Shown piece after piece: positions 54,201 through 62,294 of a DNA stretch of 64,000 nucleotides (the first letter of the stretch is position 1; each line of letters opens with the position of its first letter). The notes beneath the pieces were generated by a model, which was not told the origin of the DNA, ran no database searches, and saw only the letters and a program-made list of their open reading frames with translations. This DNA comes from an uncultured Propionimicrobium sp. GTDB taxonomy: Bacteria; Actinomycetota; Actinomycetes; Propionibacteriales; Propionibacteriaceae. The translations under genes were made by a program, and so were the position numbers. The stretch lies in contig CAMIGX010000004.1 of the NCBI GenBank assembly GCA_946221385.1, forward strand, positions 106,190 to 170,189. The letters run 5' to 3'.

Positions 54201-54674
54201 GTTGACGGCCTTGTTCACCTCGACGAGAAAGTCGACGGTGCGAGTCGTGCCGTCCAAGAGATTCAGCGGCGCGATGCGGGCTGCGATCCATTCGTCAACC
54301 GCTTCGACGTCGACATCGCGCAGATAGGGTGCCAGATCCTCTTGCAGCTGGTCTGGATATGAAAAGGGCATCCGTTCGGCGAAGCCTTCGACGAAGAAAT
54401 CGAAGGGATTTACCGCCGTCATATCGGCGATCAGGTCGACGGTGATCCGCAGCTGATCGGTCGGCTCTGGGAAAACCAGCCGAGCCAGATAGTTGCCGTA
54501 GATGTCTTGCTGCCAGTTGACGAAAGCGCTAGTCGGCTCGACGGTCAACGAATATGCCTCGACACGGGTGCGGGTGTGCGCTGCTGGTCGCAGCCGGACC
54601 TCATGCGGGCCGACACCGACCGGCCGGGCGAACTGATAGCTCGTCTGGTGCTGGACCGCGACCTTGATCGTCAC
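51216..54674 (-). CDS. Transglutaminase/DUF2126 large protein
   Basis: An 1152-residue protein. Residues 1-260 are a beta domain plus transglutaminase core with the triad Cys185 (GSCRDSAW), His228 (DLHAW) and Asp244 (GLDATSG). The rest is DUF2126, with VTVGGEPTFV, RSRALQLAQRLRAHYAPGG, VIEVNAHPVASWAEQVELTE, HSTTGGGNHITLGG and GLLELRGFEMPPHPRM. The DUF2126 part resembles a glutamate-cysteine ligase/ATP-grasp-type amidoligase, suggesting both bond-making and bond-breaking activities in one chain. First gene of the leftward operon, overlapping the next by 4 bp. Confidence 0.87.
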   Translation of the reverse strand: MTIKVAVQHQTSYQFARPVGVGPHEVRLRPAAHTRTRVEAYSLTVEPTSAFVNWQQDIYGNYLARLVFPEPTDQLRITVDLIADMTAVNPFDFFVEGFAERMPFSYPDQLQEDLAPYLRDVDVEAVDEWIAARIAPLNLLDGTTRTVDFLVEVNKAVNAAIEYSTRMEAGVQSPAETLERRSGSCRDSAWLLVAILRRFGLAARFVSGYLINLAEDDRPGSTDFTDLHAWAEVFIPGAGWLGLDATSGLVTAEGHIPLSATPEPSASAPIKGATEAVDVEFSFHNQIRRIVDEARPSMPISDEQWTKVNALGQQIDQQLEAADVRVTVGGEPTFVAADGPDKLEWQVGADGDDKRSRALQLAQRLRAHYAPGGIIQLGQGKWYPGEDQPRWQLLLSWRRDQAALWQRQELLADPWTSGSTTPAQAAELAREIASQLGFDDDLVVLAYEDAVGQALRAGQLPEASPQTTSSPRTLLADFDRQLDDEPAGWVLPLFLDPDADRSDPRPPWASTHWRTRRERLHLIAGDGPLGSRLPLNSVAAGVAPSWLLNADRDAERRLPRLDELYPRQARVIEVEDAPRTAISVELRDGRPHIYLPPIDRLDDAVELLAAVERAVTKVGEPVVLEGYGLPVDDRLASLSVTPDPGVIEVNAHPVASWAEQVELTESLYAQAAELGLVAERFDLDGRHSTTGGGNHITLGGPSVPDSPLLRRPDLLVSLLTYWQQHPGLSYVFSGKFVGPTSQAPRVDESRPDNLHELEVAFQQLLAMTDDPQIDHDIAAQLAADMNWDETEAQRVDRQRRSQPWLTDRLLRNLLTDVTGNTHRSEFCIDKLYNPAMRSGRLGLLELRGFEMPPHPRMALLQGLLVRALVLRFWLEPLHAPLVRWGTRLHDQFLLPAFAADDLRRVIVETNSALARHGVTVDFDPAWFEVFVDFRFPKLGSCTVDGVELELRQAIEPWQVLGEDMTSGGTARYVDSSCERVQISAHGLIDGRHQLVCNGHPVPLTPSPSLNWSSSSQGDANQLVGGVRFKAWTPPSGLHPTIGVHSPLAFDLVDSRTGESLGGLRYHVTDPGGAFHERYPMNAAKAEARRAARFEASQSSGRVEILNGGGSPEFPTTLDLRRVDQGRPIPRQSKPVPEDFGSRPGDLDLVDQP

Positions 54675-54712
54675 TTTTCCAAGATAGCGGCCCAGCGCTG
54701 CTCAACAGACGA

Positions 54713-55435
54713 TCAGACGTTTCGTGGCTGCGATTCGATCCACTCGGCGAGCTCGACGCGCGGGCCGGTGAAGAATGGGGTCTCGACGCGCACGTGCTGA
54801 CGGGCTTCGGTCTCGCGAGTATTACGCATCGACTCGACTAGCGAGTGCAGCTCGTCGGCCTCGAAAGCCAAAATCCACTCGTAGTCGCCCAGCGAGAACG
54901 CAGCCAACGTCGACGCGATCACCTCAGGATGGCGACGGCCGACTTCGCCGTGCTCGCGCAGCATCGCCGAACGCTTGGCGGGACTCATGTAGTACCACTC
55001 ATAGCTGCGCACGAAGGGGTAGACGGTGATCCACGGCCGCGGCGCGAACCCAGCCAACGCAGCCGGCACGTGTGACTTGTTGAATTCGGCCGGCTGGTGA
55101 ATGGCCACGGAAGTCCAGAACGGCTTCAGCGCCGAACCAAGCCGACTGCGACGGATCGACTGATAGAAGCTCTGCAGCTTGGTGACGTCGTCTGACAGCG
55201 TCCAAAACATCAGATCGCTGTCGGCTCGGAAACCAGAAATGTCATAGCAGCCGCGCAGCGTCACGCCAGGTTCGACCTGCTGCAGGATTTGGTTGGCCAG
55301 CTCGGCAGCTTCGCCTGCGGGCAGTTTGCCGTCCAGGGTGAACACCGAGTACATCGCATAGTGCTCGCCCTGGTTGATCTCTTCGGGATTGGCGTGGGCG
55401 GCGTCTCGTTCGTCGCGGCTCGGGTGGCGTTCCAT
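54713..55435 (-). CDS. hemQ: Coproheme decarboxylase HemQ
   Basis: A 240-residue chlorite-dismutase-family protein that turns coproheme III into heme b with H2O2, the last step of the coproporphyrin-dependent pathway. The actinobacterial signature is seen: YPFVRSYEWYYMSPAKRSAMLREHG, where the Tyr is the radical-forming residue and the His is the proximal heme ligand. AAGGAG lies 9 bases before ATG 55435. It follows hemH by 40 bp. Confidence 0.92.
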   Translation of the reverse strand: MERHPSRDERDAAHANPEEINQGEHYAMYSVFTLDGKLPAGEAAELANQILQQVEPGVTLRGCYDISGFRADSDLMFWTLSDDVTKLQSFYQSIRRSRLGSALKPFWTSVAIHQPAEFNKSHVPAALAGFAPRPWITVYPFVRSYEWYYMSPAKRSAMLREHGEVGRRHPEVIASTLAAFSLGDYEWILAFEADELHSLVESMRNTRETEARQHVRVETPFFTGPRVELAEWIESQPRNV

Positions 55436-55475
55436 CGTTGCAAGCTCCTTAACGCAAGTTTCAGATGCGCTCAGT

Positions 55476-56639
55476 TTAGCCGTGCTTGCGGATTTGGCAG
55501 CACCATGGCTGGCCGCAGTCGAAGCGACCAGCCGGCGCCCGATCTTCCCGCGTCGCTTCAGCGTGCTCGAGGATCGCGTCAACGACACCGTTGACGAAGA
55601 CCGCGTCGACGCCGACAGTCGCGGCGCGGTGATAGCCGATGCCCAGTTCGTCGGCGGTCTGGCGGGCTTGGGTGTCGAGGTCGTATTTGACCTCCATGTG
55701 GTCGGCCAAGAAGCCGATCGGTGCGCTGATGACGTCCTTGACGCCGTCCGCGGCCAGCTCTTCGAGCCGATCATTGATGTCAGGTTCTAGCCACGGAATG
55801 TGCGGCGCCCCAGAGCGCGAACAAAATACCAGTTCCCAAACGAATTGCTGATCGGTCAGCTCATAGACGCGGTCAGCCACTCGCGCGCAAATCTCGAGAT
55901 GCTGGTCTAGATAAGGGCCGCGGGAGCCGCCGGATAGTTCATTCATCGCGGTCGGGATCGAGTGGGTGGTGAATAAGACCAGTGGGGTTTGATCGTCGAC
56001 GCGATTGTCCTTGGACGCAGCGATCGCGTCGATCAGGGCGCGGGCATTTGCGTCCACGAAACCATTGACGTAGCCATAGGGCGCGAGCCGATCGATCACC
56101 AAGCCAGCCGTCGAGATGCCCTGCTCATTGAGTGCCGCATAGGCCTTCTCGAGATCTTCGCGATATTGCCGGCAGCCTGAATAGGAGCCATAGGCTGAGG
56201 TCGCGACCGAAAGCACCCGACGATGACCGCCCGCCAGCAGCTGTTGGATTGCTTCGCTGACGAAGGGATGCCAATTACGATTGCCGATAATCACCTCGAC
56301 GTCATGGCCGACGCGAGCACGTAATTCTTCTTGCAGGGCTTGGCGCAGTAGATCGTTGGCGGCATTGATCGGCGAGACGCCACCGAAAAGTTCGTAGTGC
56401 TTGGAGACCTCGATCAGCCGTTCGTCAGGAATGCCGCGGCCACGGGTCGCATTGCGCATGAAGGGCAACACCGTCTCGGGGCCAGTCGGGCCGCCATAGC
56501 TTTGCAGCAGGATCGCGTCATAGGGCTCGAGGCTGGTCGACTGATTGGTGGCGGTGAGTTGGGCTGCTTGGACCGTCGGCGAGGTGAACATCGGCTCTGT
56601 GGGAATTTGCTCTGTGAGCATTGGCTCTGGGTCGAGCAT
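55476..56639 (-). CDS. hemH: Coproporphyrin ferrochelatase HemH (CpfC) with Cys cluster
   Basis: A 387-residue enzyme inserting Fe2+ into coproporphyrin III. The metal-site His is in FTTHSIP, with the LLQSYGGP start and PIGFLADHMEVKYDLD segments. Cys156 (SGCRQY) and the C-terminal C-x4-CC (375, 380, 381) are the likely ligands of the [2Fe-2S] cluster found in actinobacterial ferrochelatases. A 35-residue lead before the core is unusual. ATG 56639 has AGGAGG 7 bases upstream and overlaps the hemA stop (TGATG). Confidence 0.92.
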   Translation of the reverse strand: MLDPEPMLTEQIPTEPMFTSPTVQAAQLTATNQSTSLEPYDAILLQSYGGPTGPETVLPFMRNATRGRGIPDERLIEVSKHYELFGGVSPINAANDLLRQALQEELRARVGHDVEVIIGNRNWHPFVSEAIQQLLAGGHRRVLSVATSAYGSYSGCRQYREDLEKAYAALNEQGISTAGLVIDRLAPYGYVNGFVDANARALIDAIAASKDNRVDDQTPLVLFTTHSIPTAMNELSGGSRGPYLDQHLEICARVADRVYELTDQQFVWELVFCSRSGAPHIPWLEPDINDRLEELAADGVKDVISAPIGFLADHMEVKYDLDTQARQTADELGIGYHRAATVGVDAVFVNGVVDAILEHAEATREDRAPAGRFDCGQPWCCQIRKHG

Positions 56640-57892
56640 CAATTGGCCTCCTGATCGGCCGACGGTTGGTCGTCTGACGAGCCATCTTGTGCTTCGTCAT
56701 TGCCGATCATGAGCTCGGCTACGGCGAAATGTCCACCGTACACTTCGCTCATCGCCTGGACGAATTCGGCGGCCCGTCCTTGCTGGGCGGCCTCGTGGGC
56801 GCGCTGGGAGGGCTCATGTAAGAGCCGTGCCGCCAGCCGCCGCAGCGCTTGGGCAGCGTCGTCATGGGTGAGCTGACGCTGCGGCAGCCTAGCGATCTCG
56901 TCATCGACGACGCTCATCACCGCTGCCCGCAGCTCGGCGACGGCCGGACCGATCGCTCGAGCTCGACGCTGCTGGAGAAATTCCTGGACGGCGTCAGCCA
57001 CGATCTGCTCGGCGAGTGCGACCTGCTCGAGGGTGGGAGCGTCCACGTTTGCTTCGATATCGCGCAGCCGGACGACTTTCGTCAGATATCCGACGGATTC
57101 TTCGACGTCGCCAGGTAGCGCCAAATCCAAGAAGATCGGCGGCGTCGGCAGGTCAGCGAGAGTGGCGACTGAGACGATCGGTCCGCGTCCGCGGCAAGTG
57201 ATGACGACGTCGCTGGCCAGCGCTTGGCTCAGTTCGTCAGCGACTTGCAGCTGATGGTTAAAAGCGAAGGCATTCTCGCGGCTGCCGACCGAATGGCTAG
57301 TGATCTCGTCGACCCCGCGCGCCCGCAAGGCGGCGACCACTGCGCCGGCATAAGAGCCGGTGCCTACGATGGCCACGCTGTGCGCCGACCAATCAGCAAT
57401 GCCGAGCAGGTCTAGGCCAATATTGACCAATGATCGGCCTTGCGCAGCCAATGTCGTTTGGTTGGCGACTTTCCGCGAGGCCGTCAGCGATTGCTCGACC
57501 AGACGCTGCAGATCTGCTGAAAGCCGACCGGCTTCGTGCGCGCGGATGGCGGCGGTCTTGAGCTGACCTGCGATTTCTCGTTCGCCGACGACCATCGACG
57601 CCAACCCAGCTGCAACGCTGAAGACATGCCTGACGGCATCCTCGTCGACATGGAGCTGCCAACTAGGCGGTGGGCTCATGGATTGATCAGCCAGCGCCCG
57701 CACCGGCATGACGGTGTTGACGGGGCCGTCCCAGATCAGTTCGAAACGATTGCAGGTGTTGAGCACGATGCTGCCGGCCACCTCAGGCAGCTCGGCGAGT
57801 TGGTCGGTCAACGCGGTAGCCCCGGCGCTGACTCGCTCGATTTCCGCGAGGCCGTGGCTATCGTGTCGAACCGACAGAACATTGATGCCCAT
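56639..57892 (-). CDS. hemA: Glutamyl-tRNA reductase
   Basis: A 417-residue NADPH enzyme converting glutamyl-tRNA to glutamate 1-semialdehyde. It contains the catalytic Cys in VLNTCNRFE, the GEREIAGQLK motif, the NADPH fold around VAIVGTGSYAG and a C-terminal helical dimerisation domain. ATG 57892 begins with the family's GINVLSVRH; TTG 57907 is upstream in frame. First gene of the leftward heme operon, divergent from hemCD. Confidence 0.92.
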   Translation of the reverse strand: MGINVLSVRHDSHGLAEIERVSAGATALTDQLAELPEVAGSIVLNTCNRFELIWDGPVNTVMPVRALADQSMSPPPSWQLHVDEDAVRHVFSVAAGLASMVVGEREIAGQLKTAAIRAHEAGRLSADLQRLVEQSLTASRKVANQTTLAAQGRSLVNIGLDLLGIADWSAHSVAIVGTGSYAGAVVAALRARGVDEITSHSVGSRENAFAFNHQLQVADELSQALASDVVITCRGRGPIVSVATLADLPTPPIFLDLALPGDVEESVGYLTKVVRLRDIEANVDAPTLEQVALAEQIVADAVQEFLQQRRARAIGPAVAELRAAVMSVVDDEIARLPQRQLTHDDAAQALRRLAARLLHEPSQRAHEAAQQGRAAEFVQAMSEVYGGHFAVAELMIGNDEAQDGSSDDQPSADQEAN

Positions 57893-57978
57893 TGCAGACC
57901 AATTCAAGCATGGCCAGCCAACCCGTCGCGATTCCCGCAGCCGCCTGTCGGCGTGCTGGCGCGACTAGCATTGCTGAA

Positions 57979-58134
57979 ATGAAAGCGCCGATGGTCATCG
58001 TGAGCCTTGACCATGATGTGCCGAGGGATGCTAATCGCGTGCTGTGGATCGATTTGATGACGCTGCTCCATGGTCAGCTGATGCACAGTGAGTTGAAACA
58101 CAGTGAGCTGAGGCAGAGCGGAGCGAGACGATGA
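57979..58134 (+). CDS. Possible 51-residue leader ORF upstream of hemCD
   Basis: An open frame of 51 codons that ends in an ATGA overlap with the hemCD start. A TAGCAT hexamer (57966-57971) lies 7 bases before its ATG, the spacing of a leaderless actinobacterial transcript. The C-terminus has two copies of HSEL(K/R), reflecting a 15-bp imperfect tandem repeat. No homologue is recognised; it may be only the hem promoter region. Confidence 0.25.
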   Translation: MKAPMVIVSLDHDVPRDANRVLWIDLMTLLHGQLMHSELKHSELRQSGARR

Positions 58135-59804
58135 GATTGCGGTTGGGCACTAGGCGGTCAGCTCTGGCGGTGGCCCAGTCTGAGCTCGTCGCCGATCAGC
58201 TTCGTGAGCTAGGTCACGAGGTGGAGCTGGTGCGCATCGTCACTGAGGGTGACGTGACGCGAAGCTCGCTGACCCAGCTTTTTGGCCTAGGGGTATTTGC
58301 GGCCGCGCTTAGGCAGGCAGTGTTGGACGGGCGATGCGATTTCGCGGTGCATTCGATGAAGGATCTGCCGGTCGCGCCGGTGCCCGGGCTGCAGATTGCC
58401 GCAGTGCCGCGTCGGGCGAATCCCTTCGACGTGTTGTGTGCCCGCGAGGGCTTGACGCTGGACGAATTGCCAAGTGGTGCTCGGATTGGTTCTGGTTCAC
58501 CGCGGCGGGTGGCGCAGCTGCGGGCGATCCGTCCTGATCTGGAGTTCGTCGATATTCGCGGCAATGTCGGCACCCGCTTGGCTCGTGTCGCGCCGGATGA
58601 TTTGGATGCAGTAATTTTGGCGGCCGCTGGCCTGCAGCGGCTTGGCATGGCCGAGGTAGCTACCGAGGTCTTGCCGATTCTGCCTGCGCCTGGCCAGGGC
58701 GCATTGGCTTTGGAATGCCGGGCTGATGACGGCGCCGTGCTCGCGGCTCTGACGGATCTCGATGACGCTGCCACGCGTGAGGCGGTGGCAGCCGAGCGCA
58801 CGGTGCTGGCCTTGTTGGGTGGGGGCTGCGCGGCGCCCATCGCAGCGCATGCCGCCGATGGAAAATTGGACGCAGTCGTCTGTGCGCTGGACGGCGCGCG
58901 CCAGGCACGTGCGTCGCTACCGCTGCAGCCTAGGGCTGCCGAACTGGTCGTCGAAGAGTTGCTGGGGATGGGGGCTGCCTCGATTGCCGACCTGGCTGCC
59001 TCGCGGCCTTCGCGGCTCGAAGAATTGCACGACGACGCTGATCTTTGGCGCGGGGCGGTGCCGCTAGGGGGCTTGCGAATCTTGTTGACGACCAGCCGTC
59101 AACGGCTAGCTGACCAGTTGCGTGCCGCGGGCGCGGAAGTCGACGCAGTCGACTTCCAAAAGCCACAGCCTCTTGTGGACTTGGCTGAGGAATTGCCAGC
59201 TGCGGATTGGGTGGTGTTCACCTCGCCCACGAGCCCGCAGGTCGTCGCTGATCTTGGTTGGAGGTTGCCGGCAGGCGCTCAGGTGGCGGCTGTCGGGGCG
59301 GGCACCGCGCGGGCTGTCCAGGAGATCTTGGGTGCGTGGTGCGATCTGGTGCCTGCTGGCTCAGCAGCTGGAGCGCAGGCTCTGCTCGATATTTGGCCTA
59401 GTGAGCCCGAGAATGTTCGGGTGCTGATTCCCGGCTCGGTGGATTCGGCGTCGACGCTCGCCGATGGCTTACGTGCTAGGGGAGCCGAGCCGATCGTGCT
59501 GCCGATCTACCGCATGCAGCCGGTGACGCAAGTCTGTGACGACGTCAGCAATGCCTGGCAGCTCGGTGATTTTGACGCTGTCGTGGTCACAGCGGGCTCG
59601 GCTGGCCGCGCGTTGCATGAACTGCTCGGTTGGCGAGACGACGTCGCTGTCATCGCCTTCGGAGAGCCGACGGCTACCGCACTGCAATCTCAGGGGTTGC
59701 GGGTCGATGAGACTGCGCAGGGCCAAGATGCCGCCGCCGTAGCGCAAGCGATCCAAACAGCAATCAAGGCAGCGCCCATCGCGGGCGAATGCAGCAGCGA
59801 ATAG
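58131..59804 (+). CDS. hemC: Fused hydroxymethylbilane synthase / uroporphyrinogen-III synthase
   Basis: A 557-residue fusion. Residues 1-300 are HemC: LGTRRSALAVAQ, HSMKDLP (catalytic Asp region), GSGSPRRVAQL, and Cys233 in GGGCAAPI that carries the dipyrromethane cofactor. Residues 310-550 are HemD (uroporphyrinogen-III synthase), with WVVFTSPTSP, AVGAGTARA and VVTAGSAGRALHELL. The fusion passes unstable hydroxymethylbilane directly to cyclisation. First of the rightward hemCD-hemB-hemL operon. Confidence 0.93.
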   Translation: MRLRLGTRRSALAVAQSELVADQLRELGHEVELVRIVTEGDVTRSSLTQLFGLGVFAAALRQAVLDGRCDFAVHSMKDLPVAPVPGLQIAAVPRRANPFDVLCAREGLTLDELPSGARIGSGSPRRVAQLRAIRPDLEFVDIRGNVGTRLARVAPDDLDAVILAAAGLQRLGMAEVATEVLPILPAPGQGALALECRADDGAVLAALTDLDDAATREAVAAERTVLALLGGGCAAPIAAHAADGKLDAVVCALDGARQARASLPLQPRAAELVVEELLGMGAASIADLAASRPSRLEELHDDADLWRGAVPLGGLRILLTTSRQRLADQLRAAGAEVDAVDFQKPQPLVDLAEELPAADWVVFTSPTSPQVVADLGWRLPAGAQVAAVGAGTARAVQEILGAWCDLVPAGSAAGAQALLDIWPSEPENVRVLIPGSVDSASTLADGLRARGAEPIVLPIYRMQPVTQVCDDVSNAWQLGDFDAVVVTAGSAGRALHELLGWRDDVAVIAFGEPTATALQSQGLRVDETAQGQDAAAVAQAIQTAIKAAPIAGECSSE

Positions 59805-59812
59805 GAGTGATG

Positions 59813-60781
59813 ATGAATCAACCGATCCGACCCCGACGGTTGCGGACGACGGCCGCGATGCGTCGGCTAGTCAGCGAGCTGACCATCGACCCGGCGCATC
59901 TGGTGCTGCCGATCTTCGTCGCCGAGACGAAAGCGCCCATCTCGTCAATGCCTGGCGTCGTCAAGCATGATCTGGCGGGCGCAGCGCAAATCGCCCGTCA
60001 CGCGGCCGACGCGGGCGTCGGCGGCATCATGATCTTCGGTGTTCCAGACGACGCCGACAAGGACGAACAGGGCAGTGCAGCTTGGGCCGCAGACGGTATC
60101 GGGCAGCGCGCCATCCGAGCGGTCGTCGACGCGGTCGGTGACGACACTGTGGTGATGATCGACACTTGCCTGGACGAATTCACTAGCCACGGCCACTGCG
60201 GGGTGCTCGACGATCAGGGCCGCGTCATCAATGACGCCAGCGTCGAGCTTTACGTCAAGATGGCGATTGCGCAGGCTGAAGCGGGCGCGCAGGTCGTCAG
60301 CCCGTCGGGAATGATGGACGGCCAAGTCGCCGCGATTCGCAGCGGCCTGGACGCCGCCGGCTATCAAGACGTCGCGATCTTGGCTTATGGCGCGAAGTAT
60401 GCGTCAGCTTTTTATGGGCCTTTCCGCGAGGCGGTTTCGTCGACGCTGCGCGGGGATCGCAAGACCTATCAGCAAGATCCTGCTAATCGTCGCGAGGGGC
60501 TGCGCGAGGCCCTGCTGGATATCGAGGAGGGTGCCGACATGGTGATGGTCAAGCCGGCCGGCTACTACCTAGATGTGCTGGCTGACGTGGCTGCTGTCTC
60601 GCCGATTCCCGTCGCGGCATATCAAGTCTCGGGGGAGTACGCGATGCTCGAAGCGGCTGCCGCTAATGGTTGGCTGGATCGTGAACGGGCGATCAGCGAG
60701 TCGGTGACGGCAATCTTCCGCGCCGGCGCTGACATTGCATTGACCTATTGGGCGCTAGAGATCGCGGAGGGATTGCGATGA
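59813..60781 (+). CDS. hemB: Delta-aminolevulinic acid dehydratase
   Basis: A 322-residue porphobilinogen synthase. Both Schiff-base lysines are visible (AYGAKYASAF and MVMVKPAGYY). The metal loop reads DTCLDEFTSHGHCG: two of the three zinc cysteines are kept, the middle one is Asp. ATG 59813 is 5 bases after AGGAG; the adjacent ATG 59810 is too close. Its stop overlaps hemL (ATGA). Confidence 0.94.
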   Translation: MNQPIRPRRLRTTAAMRRLVSELTIDPAHLVLPIFVAETKAPISSMPGVVKHDLAGAAQIARHAADAGVGGIMIFGVPDDADKDEQGSAAWAADGIGQRAIRAVVDAVGDDTVVMIDTCLDEFTSHGHCGVLDDQGRVINDASVELYVKMAIAQAEAGAQVVSPSGMMDGQVAAIRSGLDAAGYQDVAILAYGAKYASAFYGPFREAVSSTLRGDRKTYQQDPANRREGLREALLDIEEGADMVMVKPAGYYLDVLADVAAVSPIPVAAYQVSGEYAMLEAAAANGWLDRERAISESVTAIFRAGADIALTYWALEIAEGLR

Positions 60782-62058
60782 ACCAGATGACTGAGCTGTT
60801 TGAGAGGGCGCAAGCCGCGATGCCGGGCGGGGTTTCGTCACCAGTGCGGGCTTTCGGCTCGGTTGGTGGGACGCCGATCTTCGTCAAGAGCGCGGCGGGC
60901 GCGCGGGTCGTCGACCAGTTCGGAGCCGAATACGTCGACCTGATCGGTTCTTGGGGGCCGGCGTTGCTCGGGCACTCTCATCCGGCGGTGGTGGACGCCG
61001 TCCAGCAGGCCGCCGCGCGAGGATTGTCCTTTGGTGCGCCGACGCAGGCTGAGGTTGAGCTGGCCGAGGTGATCGGTCAGCGGGTGCCGATCGCTGAGCA
61101 GGTGCGGTTCGTGTCGACGGGCACAGAGGCGACCATGACCGCGATTCGCCTGGCGCGCGGCGCGACGGGTCGAGAGAAGATCGTCAAATTCGCTGGCTGC
61201 TATCACGGGCATTCGGATTCGCTGCTGGCAGCGGCAGGCTCGGGCCTAGCGACCCAGGGCTTGCCGGCATCTGCTGGCGTAACCGCAGGCGCAGCAGCCG
61301 ACACAGTCGTCGTCGATTTCGGTGACATCGCAGGACTTGAAGCAGTTTTTGAGCAGCATGTGATCGCCGCGGTCATCACTGAGGGAGCCCCAGCGAACAT
61401 GGGGGTCATCTGCCCTGAACCGGGGTGGAACGCGAAGATCGCTGAGCTGTGCCAGGCGAACGGCGCTTTGATGATCTTGGACGAAGTCTTGACCGGCTTT
61501 AGGGTCGGACCGGCAGGTTGGTGGGGTTTCGAAGGTGGCTTCAACCCCGATTTGGTTACCTTCGGCAAAGTCGTCGGCGGCGGCATGCCGTTGGCTGCGA
61601 TCGGCGGGCGAGCTGAGCTGATGCAGCTGCTAGCGCCCGTCGGCCCGGTCTATCAGGCAGGCACCCTGTCCGGTAATCCGCTAGCGACAGCAGCGGGCCT
61701 GGCGACCCTGCAGCTTTGTGACGAATCGGTCTATCAGGCTGTAAATGAACGTTCTCGCCAGCTGCAGCAGGCTGTCCATCAGGCTCTTGACGTGGCTGGT
61801 GTGCCGCATGTCGTTTCGGCGGCTGGCAGTTTGTTCTCGGTCTTCTTCCGTTCGGATCCGGTGCGCGATTATGCGGACGCGCAAGTCCAAGACACCGTGG
61901 CCTTCGGGCGTTTCTTCCACGCCATGCTCGACGCGGGAGTGCTGCTGCCACCGTCAGCTTTCGAGGCTTGGTTCTTGTCGGCGGCTCATGACGACGCCGC
62001 GATGAACCAGATCATCGACGCGCTGCCCGCGGCCGCTGCGGCAGCGGCTCAAGCATGA
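60778..62058 (+). CDS. hemL: Glutamate-1-semialdehyde 2,1-aminomutase
   Basis: A 426-residue PLP enzyme producing 5-aminolevulinate from the HemA product. It opens with AAMPGGVSSPVRAF, has LIGSWGPALLGHSHP, FVSTGTEATMTAIRLAR, the ILDEVLTGFR Asp that contacts the pyridine ring, and PLP Lys264 in TFGKVVGGGMP. Last gene of the rightward heme operon; an Ala-rich tail closes it. Confidence 0.94.
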   Translation: MNQMTELFERAQAAMPGGVSSPVRAFGSVGGTPIFVKSAAGARVVDQFGAEYVDLIGSWGPALLGHSHPAVVDAVQQAAARGLSFGAPTQAEVELAEVIGQRVPIAEQVRFVSTGTEATMTAIRLARGATGREKIVKFAGCYHGHSDSLLAAAGSGLATQGLPASAGVTAGAAADTVVVDFGDIAGLEAVFEQHVIAAVITEGAPANMGVICPEPGWNAKIAELCQANGALMILDEVLTGFRVGPAGWWGFEGGFNPDLVTFGKVVGGGMPLAAIGGRAELMQLLAPVGPVYQAGTLSGNPLATAAGLATLQLCDESVYQAVNERSRQLQQAVHQALDVAGVPHVVSAAGSLFSVFFRSDPVRDYADAQVQDTVAFGRFFHAMLDAGVLLPPSAFEAWFLSAAHDDAAMNQIIDALPAAAAAAAQA

Positions 62059-62294
62059 TCAGTTGCGCAACCTAAAATCGATCTGTCACTCTAGCCGTGG
62101 ACTCTGCTACGGGTCGAATTGCCTGCACCTAGCCGGCTGTCCATTGTAGTCAGATCAACCAGCGGGTTGACAGGGTGGAAGAAAGATAGGTACAGCTGAC
62201 CACGAGCTGGGAATTCCGTTGAGCTGGAACTTTGAGGCACCAACATGACTCCGGGGACATTCATTCGCGCCGCCTCTAGGGCCTCCGTCTCGGG

